Source: JAEMQF01 sp963775015
GTDB taxonomy: Bacteria; Pseudomonadota; Gammaproteobacteria; Burkholderiales; Burkholderiaceae_C
Direction: 5' to 3'
DNA length: 64,000 nucleotides
NCBI GenBank assembly: GCA_963775015.1
Contig: CAVZHI010000006.1
Location: 124,001 to 188,000 of the forward strand
Positions 39,931-47,843 of the stretch are shown one piece after another. Numbering within the stretch: position 1 is the stretch's first letter; every line of letters begins with the position of its first letter. The translations under genes were made by a program, and so were the position numbers. The notes beneath the pieces are model-generated. The model worked only from the letters and a program-made list of their open reading frames with translations, searched no databases and was not told the origin of the DNA.

Positions 39931-40416
39931 ATGGAAATCGCACTCACGGTGGCACTGATCTCTGCGGCGCTGGCACTGTTTGCGCAACTCGCGACGCACC
40001 GGTTGACCGGGTTGCGCGAACAACAGGCACGCCGCGCCGCAGCATGCGCGGCGTACCGCGCCGCCGTGCTCGACGCGCTGCGTGGGCTTTATCCGGAACC
40101 GCTCGATTGGCCTTTGAGTCCGCTCGACATCGTCACCGTTCTGGAGGGTCGGTTTGCGCCGATGCAGGCCGCGGGCGCAGCGTTTCGGCCTTACCTGCGC
40201 TGGCTGCGGCGCTGGCAGTTCGACCGCGCCTGGAACCGGTTTCATCACGGCCGCGGCGGGCGCCGTGCCGAGCGGCGCCATTTCTGGCACTACGTTCCCG
40301 GCCCGCCCGGCACGACGCCGCACGCCTGGGTCGGCGCGAACGCGCCGCTGCAAGCCGCACAGGCGGCGTTTCGGAAGAACGTGGATCGGCTGCTGCGCTT
40401 TGCGAACGAGGTCTGA
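39931..40416 (+). CDS. Small membrane-anchored hypothetical protein
   Basis: Protein of 161 residues with one N-terminal hydrophobic helix (MEIALTVALISAALALFAQL) and a basic, aromatic-rich soluble part (PYLRWLRRWQFDRAWNRFHH). I do not recognise a family. ATG 39931 is chosen because the helix starts there. The open frame upstream is antisense to ureD. It diverges from ureD and converges with the next gene. Confidence 0.55.
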   Translation: MEIALTVALISAALALFAQLATHRLTGLREQQARRAAACAAYRAAVLDALRGLYPEPLDWPLSPLDIVTVLEGRFAPMQAAGAAFRPYLRWLRRWQFDRAWNRFHHGRGGRRAERRHFWHYVPGPPGTTPHAWVGANAPLQAAQAAFRKNVDRLLRFANEV

Positions 40417-40434
40417 CGCGCGAGGCGCGCCCGC

Positions 40435-41688
40435 TCAGCGATAAAGCGGCCGCGCCGCGATTCGCGCTTCGATGTCGCTCATCATCCGGTTGTAGAGCGG
40501 CGCGCCGATGCCGCCGTAGCGGCGCTTGAACTCGGCCTCGGGCATGAACTCGGGCAGGTCGCGAACGTCGGGCATGAAGTCCGCCTCCTTGGCGCCTGCC
40601 GCCAACGCGTCTTGCAGTTTCGCCGGTGCGCTCACCGCGAGCTCGCCGAGGCGCGTTCCGGCGCGGTCCGCGGCGATGTCGTTGAAGCTGAAACCGCTGC
40701 CGCCGCGCGAGTCGTCGACTTCCTTGAACAGCCCCACGGCGTCGGCGAGTGCGCTGCCGGACTCGGCAGCAAGTGTGGCCGAGATCAGAAAGTGTTTCGG
40801 GAAGTCGTCGCGACCGGCAAGCAGGACGGTGCGCGGCGCAGGCTGGGGCCAGTCGCGCGCCGCAGGCGTCAGCGTGGCCAGGCTGCGGCCGTTGGCAAAG
40901 AACGTGAGCGCGATCAGCGCGGCGCGGTTTTCGCGTGCCGCGTCGCCGCCGCCCGCGGAACGCTCGCGCGCCAGCGCCAGCAGCGGCGGCAGCAACTGCG
41001 CCAGCGACACGCCCTGCGCCGCAGGCGTCTTCGCGACCACGTCGCTCAGGCGCTCCGCGTAAGCGCGCAGGCGCTGCGCGTCGGCGGGTTGCACGAGCAG
41101 CGCGCGCAACTCGGCGCCCAGGTTGCTGCGCCATTGGTAAGCGACTTGCATCGCGCCCGGCGTGAAGCGCACGCGCTGCACGATCTGATTCGCCAGGCGC
41201 CCGGGTTCGCCGGAGCCGAAACGTGCCATGAATTGTTCGAGCGCGAAGTCGGCGAGCCAGCCCGGCACCGGCAAGCTGCCGATGCGCAAGCTGTCGAAAC
41301 CCGGCACGCTGGACGTTTCGCGCAGTTGCGCGTCGATGTTCAGCCACGGTCCGATGGGGCTGCGCTCGACGCGCGTGCTCCATTGCAGCGAAGCGCCGCC
41401 GCTCAGCAGCACGAGACGGGCTGAGCCCTCGCCGAGGGACTTGGCGGCGTGGTTCAAGAGCGCGTCGAGGTCGGCTTGCGACAGCGCGACCTGGCGCGGC
41501 CCGCTGCCCTTTTGCTTGCGCGGGTCGTGGCGGTCGAGCAGGCGTTTCGCGCGTTCGACGTCGGCCGCACTCACGGCTTTGGCCGGCGCGAGCAGCGGCG
41601 CGTCGTCGAACGCCAGGAGAACCGCACCGGCGACGCCGAGCACGAGCAAGAACAGCGTACCGAAGAGAAATTTGAAGAACCACCTCAC
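40435..41688 (-). CDS. Conserved hypothetical protein with N-terminal membrane anchor
   Basis: About 417 residues from a GTG at 41688 (VRWFFKFLFGTLFLLVLGVA). The frame is open to an ATG at 41778, but the extra 30 residues look non-conserved. One transmembrane helix precedes a large, probably periplasmic, domain. Distinctive stretches are SSVPGFDSLRIGSLPVPGW, FLISATLAAESGSALADAV and GSGFSFNDIAADRAGTRLGE. I recall similar proteins of unknown function in other proteobacteria but cannot assign a role. Confidence 0.7.
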   Translation of the reverse strand: MRWFFKFLFGTLFLLVLGVAGAVLLAFDDAPLLAPAKAVSAADVERAKRLLDRHDPRKQKGSGPRQVALSQADLDALLNHAAKSLGEGSARLVLLSGGASLQWSTRVERSPIGPWLNIDAQLRETSSVPGFDSLRIGSLPVPGWLADFALEQFMARFGSGEPGRLANQIVQRVRFTPGAMQVAYQWRSNLGAELRALLVQPADAQRLRAYAERLSDVVAKTPAAQGVSLAQLLPPLLALARERSAGGGDAARENRAALIALTFFANGRSLATLTPAARDWPQPAPRTVLLAGRDDFPKHFLISATLAAESGSALADAVGLFKEVDDSRGGSGFSFNDIAADRAGTRLGELAVSAPAKLQDALAAGAKEADFMPDVRDLPEFMPEAEFKRRYGGIGAPLYNRMMSDIEARIAARPLYR

Positions 41689-41820
41689 GATCCGAATCGT
41701 GCCACGCGTCGGCGCGAACGACGCGCCAGGTGCCCTTCGCTGCGACGCCGCCCGGGCCCGATTGATGCGCTTTTCCACACTCGGCGGGGCTGCGGCGCGA
41801 ACTTGGGTAGAGTAGCTGCC

Positions 41821-42764
41821 ATGTCAAACAGCGCCGCACCGTCTCCCGTCTCGATCCGCGAAGTCGGCCTGCGCGACGGCCTGCAAAGCGTCCAGCGCGT
41901 CCTGGCGACGCCGCACAAGCTCGAATGGATCCGCGACGCTTACGCCGCCGGCCTGCGCGAAATCGAGGTCGGCTCGTTCGTTCCGGCGCACCTGCTGCCG
42001 CAGCTCGCGGACACCGCCAAGCTTGTCGCCTACGCCAAGACCTTGCCCGGCCTGACCGTGTCGGTGCTCGTGCCGAACCTGAAAGGCGCGCAGCGCGCCT
42101 TGGAAGTTGGCGCCGATGCGTTGCTCGTTCCGCTCTCGGCGAGCCACGCGCACAGCCTGGCGAACCTGCGCAAGGCGCCTGACGCCGTGGTGCAGGAGAT
42201 CGAACGCATCCGCGAAGCGCGCGATGCGGCCGGCTCGGCGTGTCAGATCGAGGTCGGCATGAGCACGGCATTCGGCTGCACGATTCAGGGGCGCGTCGAA
42301 GTCTCCGAAGTGCTGCGCCTGCTGCGCGCCGTGTGCGACGCCGGAGTCGACCGCGTCGGCCTGGCCGATACGGTGGGCTACGCCGATCCGCTCATGGTGA
42401 CGCGCCTCTTCGAAGCGTGTTTTGGCGTCGCCGGCGCGCGCCTCTCCTGCGGCCACTTTCACGACACGCGCGGCCTCGGCCTCGCGAACGTCTACGCCGC
42501 ATGGCAAACGGGAGTTCGGCGCTTCGACGCCTGCCTGGCCGGCATCGGCGGCTGCCCGCACTCCCCGGGGCGAGCGGCAACGTGAGCAGCGAAGACGTGG
42601 CGTACCTGTTCGCGAGCATGGACATCGCAACCGGCGTTGACTTCGACGCGCTGCTCGCGCTGCGCGCGAAGGTCGCGCGCTGGCTCGAAGGCGAGGCGCT
42701 GCACGGCACGATCTGGCGCGCTGGTTTGCCCAAGACGATGCGGGCGACCTTCGATGCCGCGTAA
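41821..42764 (+). CDS. Hydroxymethylglutaryl-CoA lyase-like enzyme (one frameshift)
   Basis: DRE-TIM metallolyase of about 313 residues after repair. The divalent-metal and catalytic elements are SIREVGLRDGLQSVQ, CGHFHDTRGLGLANVYAA and GGCPHSPGASGNVSSED with the flexible catalytic Cys loop. One extra G in a GGGG run near 42563-42570 breaks the frame after CPHSP. It would cleave HMG-CoA or a related 3-hydroxy-3-methyl acyl-CoA to acetyl-CoA. It overlaps the CYTH gene by 11 bases and is followed by a CoA-transferase and TctC, suggesting catabolism of an imported carboxylate. Confidence 0.87.
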
Positions 42765-43269
42765 CGTCGAGATCAAGGCCCACATCGCGAGCGTCGATTC
42801 GCTCGCCGCGGTGCTGGCGAATTTCGCCGACGAAGGCCCGATATCCATCGCGCAGGACGATACGTTTTTCCGCTGCGCGAACGGCCGGCTCAAGCTGCGC
42901 ACCTTCGACGCCGCGCACGGCGAGTTGATTTTCTACCGGCGCGCGGACAGCTTCGGCCCCAAGGAATCCACGTACACGATCGCGCCGACAAGCACGCCTG
43001 ACGCCTTGCGCGAGGCACTCACGCTCGCCTTGGGTCAGTTGGGCAGGGTGCGCAAAGCGCGCACGCTGTTTGTGGTCGGGCGCACGCGCGTGCATCTGGA
43101 CCGTGTCGAAGGCCTGGGCGAGTTTCTCGAACTCGAAGTAATGCTCGCCGATGACGAGGCAACGCAGGTCGGCGAGCAGGAGGCGCGGCGCTTGATGGCG
43201 CGGCTCGGCGTGCAGCCCACCCAACTCGTTGCGACGGCGTACGTCGATCTGGTCGAAGCGGCGCGCTGA
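42754..43269 (+). CDS. CYTH-domain protein (class IV adenylate cyclase/thiamine-triphosphatase-like)
   Basis: Protein of 171 residues starting MPRNVEIKAHIAS at 42754, the N-terminal VEIK being the start of the CYTH tunnel motif. The other basic and acidic strand residues follow (GRLKLRTF, ELIFYRRAD, RVHLDRVEGLGEFLELEVML). CYTH enzymes act on triphosphates, including inorganic triphosphate, thiamine triphosphate and ATP. Which one applies here is unknown. It is embedded by overlaps between the HMG-CoA lyase and CoA-transferase genes. Confidence 0.85.
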   Translation: MPRNVEIKAHIASVDSLAAVLANFADEGPISIAQDDTFFRCANGRLKLRTFDAAHGELIFYRRADSFGPKESTYTIAPTSTPDALREALTLALGQLGRVRKARTLFVVGRTRVHLDRVEGLGEFLELEVMLADDEATQVGEQEARRLMARLGVQPTQLVATAYVDLVEAAR

Positions 43270-44502
43270 TGAACGCACCCTCCCAACCCTCGGCCGGGCT
43301 GCCGCGCGAGCCCTCCGCACCCCAGCCTTTGGCCGGCCTGCGGGTCGTCGAATTCACCCACATGGTGATGGGCCCGACGTGCGGCATGGTGCTCGCCGAC
43401 ATGGGCGCCGAAGTCATCAAGGTCGAGCCGTTCGAGGGCGACCGCACGCGGTTTCTGCTCGGCGGCGGGAACCGGTTTCTTCCCGATGTTCAACCGCAAC
43501 AAGAAGAGCATCGCGATCGACCTGCAGAAACCCGAAGGCGCGGCGGTGGCGCGCAAGCTCGCGGCGAGCGCCGATGTGGTGGCCGAGAACTTCAAGCCCG
43601 GAACGATGGCCAAGTACGGCCTGGACTACGCGGCGTTGTCGCAGGTCAACGATCGGCTCATCTACGTCGCCCACAAGGGCTTTCTGCCCGGCCCTTATGA
43701 CCACCGCACGGCCCTGGACGAAGTCGTGCAGATGATGGGCGGCCTGGCCTACATGACGGGCCGCCCCGGCGACCCGCTGCGCGCCGGCACGAGCGTGAAC
43801 GACATCATGGGTGGCATGTTCGGCGCGATCGGCTGCCTGGGCGCACTCGTGCAACGCGGCATCACGGGCAAGGGCATGGAAGTGCAGTCGGCGCTCTTCG
43901 AGAACAACGTGTTTCTCGTCGGCCAGCACATGCTGCAGTACGCGATGACGGGCAAGGCCGCGGCGCCGATGCCGGCGCGCGTCAGCCCCTGGGCGGTGTA
44001 CGACGTGTTCACCGTGAAAGACGGCGAGCAGATTTTTCTCTGCGCGGTGAGCGACCCGCAGTGGCTGACGTTCTGCGACGTTCTCGGCCTGGCCGATCTG
44101 AAAGCGAACCCGGCGTACGCGACGAACAATCAGCGCGTCGAACATCGCGAGCCGTTGCTGAAGGCCTTGCGCGAGCGCCTCGCGGATCGCAGTGCGGCAG
44201 CGCTGAGCCGCATCATGGAAGACGCCGGCCTGCCGTTCGCGCCGATCAGCCGACCCGAAGACCTGTACGACGACGAACACCTGCTCGCCACGGGTGGCCT
44301 GGCCGACATCCGCCTGCCTGACGGCGCGCGCGCCGGCGCGACGGTGAAGACGACGCTGTTCCCGATCACGCTCGCCGGTGCGCGCCTGGGCGTGCGCCTG
44401 GATCCGCCGAAGCGCGGCGAGCACACCGACGCGGTGCTGGCGACGCTCGGTTACTCGGAGGCACAGATCGCCGCGTTGCGCGCGCAAGCCGCGGTGGCCT
44501 GA
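43269..44502 (+). CDS. Family III CoA-transferase, CaiB/BaiF type (one frameshift)
   Basis: About 410 residues after repair. The N terminus GLRVVEFTHMVMGPTCGMVLA and IKVEPFEGDRTRF are family III hallmarks. One extra A near 43468-43472 separates RFLLGGG from TGFFPMFNRNKKSIA. The residue aligned to the catalytic Asp of formyl-CoA transferase appears to be Glu (QSALFENNVFL). It transfers CoA between carboxylates. It follows the lyase and precedes tctC, consistent with activation of an imported acid. Confidence 0.87.
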
Positions 44503-44533
44503 GGCGCGACACCCGCTTCAACGAGGAGACGAG

Positions 44534-45520
44534 ATGACCCGCAAGATTCAGGACCTGGAGCGCCGCCACGCGCTGCTCGCGCTTGCCGCGCTGCCCTTGA
44601 GCGGTGTGCCCGGCGGCGCAATCGCCCAGTCGGACCGGCCGGTGCGGATCATCCTGCCGGTGGCCACCGCGTCGGGCGTGGACACGATCACGCGCGCCGC
44701 GCAGGCCGCGCTCTCCAAGGCGCTGGGGCACCCGGTGATCGTCGAGAACCAGCCCGGCGCGGGCGGCATCGTCGGCACGTCGGCGCTCGTGAAGTCGGCG
44801 CCGGACGGCTTCACGCTCAGCTTCGTCTCGAACAACCACGTCATCTACCCGAGCGTCTACAAGTCGCTGCCGTTCGATCCGATGGGCGACATCACGCCGA
44901 TCGCCATCGTCGGCACGACGCCGATGATCGTGGTCGTGAACCCGAAAGTGCCGGCGAACAACGCGCAAGAACTGATTGCGCTTCTCAAGGCGAAGCCGGG
45001 CGCGATCAACTATGCCTCATCGGGCAACGGCACCATCCTGCACCTCGCCTCGGAGATGTTCGTCGACGAAGCCGGTGCGAGCGCGAAGCACATTCCGTAC
45101 AAGGGTGTCGGGCCGATGCTGACCGATCTGATCGGCGGCCAGGTCGACATGGCCACTTCCGCGTTGCCGACGCTGCAGGCGCACCTCAAGAGCGGCGCGC
45201 TGCGCGCGATCGGCGTCGGCGCGGCGCAGCGCGTGGCCGCGGCTCCGGACATCCCGACGATGGCCGAGCAGGGCATGCCCGGGTTCTTGGTCGAAGGCTG
45301 GTTCGCCTTCATCGGCCCGAAGGGCTTGCCCGCCGCCGACGTGAAGCGCCTGCACGACGCCCTCAGCGCCGCCTTTGCCGCGCCCGAGGTGCGCGAAGCG
45401 ATGGCCAAGCAGGGCAACGCGATCAACATCTCGAGCACCGAACACGCACAGGCGTTCTTCCGCAGCGAGATGGCGAAATACGCGAAGCTGGTGAAGAAGG
45501 CGGGGATCGAGTTGCAGTAG
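44534..45520 (+). CDS. Bug-family (TctC) periplasmic solute-binding protein
   Basis: Protein of 328 residues with an N-terminal export signal (ALLALAALPLSGVPGGAIAQ). The mature part shows tripartite tricarboxylate receptor features: RPVRIILPVATASGVDTITR, VIVENQPGAGGIVGT and IPYKGVGPMLTDLIGGQVD. It starts at ATG 44534 with AGGAG ten bases upstream. It probably captures the carboxylate handled by the preceding CoA-transferase and lyase. No TctAB permease genes are in view. Confidence 0.92.
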   Translation: MTRKIQDLERRHALLALAALPLSGVPGGAIAQSDRPVRIILPVATASGVDTITRAAQAALSKALGHPVIVENQPGAGGIVGTSALVKSAPDGFTLSFVSNNHVIYPSVYKSLPFDPMGDITPIAIVGTTPMIVVVNPKVPANNAQELIALLKAKPGAINYASSGNGTILHLASEMFVDEAGASAKHIPYKGVGPMLTDLIGGQVDMATSALPTLQAHLKSGALRAIGVGAAQRVAAAPDIPTMAEQGMPGFLVEGWFAFIGPKGLPAADVKRLHDALSAAFAAPEVREAMAKQGNAINISSTEHAQAFFRSEMAKYAKLVKKAGIELQ

Positions 45521-45534
45521 CGGCTGCGCGCTGC

Positions 45535-45930
45535 TCACGCCTTGTAGGGAACGACCCGATCCTGCTCCGCCGGATCATTGCGCGACACGATCGCGCGTGC
45601 CGGCTCGGTCGCGCTCAGGTTGATCGCCTCGTGCGGCGTGTCGGGTGGGATGAACAGGAAGTCGCCCGCTTCGCTGATCACCGATTGCGCGAGGCCCGCA
45701 CCGTAGCGCGTTTGCACGCGGCCCTGCAGCACATAGATCGCGGTCTCGTAACCTTGGTGTGAATGAGGCTCCGACTTGGCGCCGGGCGGGATCACGACGA
45801 CGTGCATCGACAGGCCGCGCGCGCCCGCGGTCTCGCCGGAGACGCCGACGAAGTAGGGCAGGTTCTGGCGCGTCTGGATTTCGCGGTCCGGGCGGATCGC
45901 TCGGACTGCGGGAATCGACTTGTCTTGCAT
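45535..45930 (-). CDS. Cupin-domain protein
   Basis: Single-domain cupin of 131 residues. Motif 1 is IPPGAKSEPHSHQGYETAIYV, with the metal-binding His and Glu residues, and motif 2 is GDFLFIPPDTPHEAINL. It starts at ATG 45930 behind AGGAGG with ideal spacing, so it is a separate gene even though the upstream solute-binding gene runs into its frame. It is convergent with tctC. The function is unknown. Confidence 0.85.
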   Translation of the reverse strand: MQDKSIPAVRAIRPDREIQTRQNLPYFVGVSGETAGARGLSMHVVVIPPGAKSEPHSHQGYETAIYVLQGRVQTRYGAGLAQSVISEAGDFLFIPPDTPHEAINLSATEPARAIVSRNDPAEQDRVVPYKA

Positions 45931-45944
45931 GAGGCGCCTCCTCT

Positions 45945-46635
45945 TCAGGCCGGTTCCATGCCGTTGCTGCGCTTGGTTGCAGCCACGGCTGGGGACAGCC
46001 AGAAATTCGAACAGCGCGCGCACTGCACCTTGCTGCTTCGTCGTCGCCGCCACACCCGCCGAGAACGTGGTGATGATCTGAATTTCCGGCGGCAGCGGGC
46101 CGAGCACGCTGATGCCGCCCAGGTTCAACAACTCGCTCAACTGTTGAAACCCGAGCTCGACTTCGCCGCTGGCGATCAACGAGCCGACGGAAACGCCGGG
46201 TGGCGCCTGCACGGTTCGGCCCTTGATGGCTTCGGCAATTCCCCAGCGTTCGAAGAGTTTCACCAGGTGCGCGCCGCTCGGGCCGGTGGAGTAGCCGATG
46301 CTGCGCGCGGCGAGCACGGCACGCTTGACGGCTTCTTCTGTCGCGATGTCGGGCGCCGGAGCACCGCGGCGAACCGCGATCGCGACGCCTGAGCGAACCA
46401 GGTCGACGCGGCCGCCTGCATGCACGCGCCCGACTGCGATCAGTTCGTCGATCGCACTGGATGAGAGCACGACCGCGTCGAACGCCTCGCCGGCCTTGAC
46501 TCGTTTCGCGGCGTCGACGCCGCCGACCGACTCGACGCTGACGCGCTGCGCCGAGTCGCGCTCGAACTGCGCCAGCAGATCGGCGAGCAGCTGGCGTGTC
46601 GCCATCGACGAAATGACGCGGATCGGCTCGCCCAT
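45945..46635 (-). CDS. Periplasmic-binding-fold protein, molybdate-binding (ModA)-like (one frameshift)
   Basis: About 230 residues. The ModA-like fold shows in RVISSMATRQLLADLLAQFE, FDAVVLSSSAIDELIAVG, IGYSTGPSGAHLVKLFERWG and VELGFQQLSELL. No clear signal peptide is seen from ATG 46635, so it may be cytoplasmic or the start may lie further upstream. One extra base near 45995-46001 carries the frame into the cupin gene. Removing it gives the natural ending SPAVAATKRSNGMEPA and a stop just ahead of the cupin RBS. Confidence 0.8.
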
Positions 46636-46666
46636 TCCGGCCACGCGCAGGGTGCGGGGCTGAGCG

Positions 46667-46825
46667 TTACTTGCGCGTCTCGGCGTAGGCGAGGCGCCGC
46701 GCGAGGTGCATCTTCAGGCGCTCGGCGGCGCCTGGCGTTGCCAGTTTGACGGCGCGTTTGGCGCGGTGAACGTTGTCGCGCAGGCGGTGCAGCATCGCGC
46801 GGTTTTTCTGTGCCTTGATGGCCAT
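46667..46825 (-). CDS. Small basic hypothetical protein
   Basis: Protein of 52 residues rich in Lys, Arg and Ala (begins MAIKAQKNRAMLHRLRDN). It has its own ATG at 46825 with GGAG five to eight bases ahead. The long frame that joins it to nudC exists only because of a frameshift in nudC. Charge and size suggest nucleic-acid or ribosome association, but no family was recognised. Confidence 0.6.
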   Translation of the reverse strand: MAIKAQKNRAMLHRLRDNVHRAKRAVKLATPGAAERLKMHLARRLAYAETRK

Positions 46826-46905
46826 TCGAACTCCAGGAGTGAGGGCGCAGACTACACGATGTGGGATGGGCGGCCGCGATTTGGGGCGATATGACCTTGC
46901 CGGCG

Positions 46906-47719
46906 CTATGCGCCTCGCTCGCGCATCGCCTGCACCGTCTCCCGGATCGAGATAACCCGAAATGCTGAACCGCGCCGGCGGAATGCCCGGCAGTTCGTCG
47001 ATGTCGAACCAGCCCGCGGCTTCAATCTCGCCCGCCTGCGGCACGATCTCGCCGCTGACCCAGCGGGCGGTGTAAGCAACCATCAGGCTGCTCGGGAACG
47101 GCCAGCTCTGGCTGCCGAAGTAGCGCAGGTCGTCAACCTGGACCGACACTTCTTCGGCGACTTCGCGGTGCACGCAGTCCTCCAACGATTCGCCGGCTTC
47201 GACAAAACCCGCGAGCGCGCTGAACATCCCCGGCGCGTAGTGCGGCGAGCGCGCGAGCAGCAGTTCGCGGCCGCGCCACACCAGCACCATCATCGCCGGC
47301 GTGACGCGCGGGTAGGCGACGTGTTTGCACGCCGGGCAGGTGCGCGCGCGGTCGCTGGCGTGCAGTTCGGTCGGCGTGCCGCACGCGCCGCAGAAGCGGT
47401 GCGTGCGGTCCCACTCGAGGATCTGCGCGGCGCGGCCGACGACAGCGCTCAGCGGAGCGCCCAGTTTCATCATCGCCGCGCGCAGCGGCACGGCGCGCCA
47501 GCCGGGCGGCGGCTCGGGCACGCTCAAGGCCCAGCAGTCCAGCCCGTCCAGGTTGCCGATGTAGTGGCGCGCTTGCGCGCAGGGGTGCAGCGCCAGGCCG
47601 TGCGGCACCAGCTCGATGGTTTCGCCCTCGGGCAGGACCAGCTTGCCCTCGAAGAAGGCGAGCGCCCAGCAGCTCTCGGTGGCGAGGCCGGTGGGTTGGA
47701 CGGCAGGTAGGAACAGCAT
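46906..47719 (-). CDS. nudC: NAD(+) diphosphatase/NAD-RNA decapping Nudix enzyme NudC (one frameshift)
   Basis: About 270 residues. A zinc ribbon with four Cys (FCGACGTPTEL and CPACKHV) precedes the Nudix box (GFVEAGESLEDCVHREVAEEV) and the NudC-specific SQSWPFPSSLM. It hydrolyses NADH and removes NAD caps from RNA. One extra G near 46946-46951 shifts the frame after SISGYL. The repaired ending is IRETVQAMRERGA followed by TAG at 46906. It diverges from ygiQ. Confidence 0.92.
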
Positions 47720-47843
47720 GGCGGTGCGGTGGCTGAGAGGTGGCGCGGGCTTGGCCCCGCGCCAGGGACGCACTCTAACCCCACGCCAGGGCTTCGCCGA
47801 CGCATACCGACGACAATACCCGGCCTCCCTCTGCCCACACCTC

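Noticed and set aside
46667..47719. NudC with a long basic C-terminal extension
   Set aside because: The extension results from one extra base near 46948. Repair gives a normal NudC end and a separate 52-residue gene with its own RBS.
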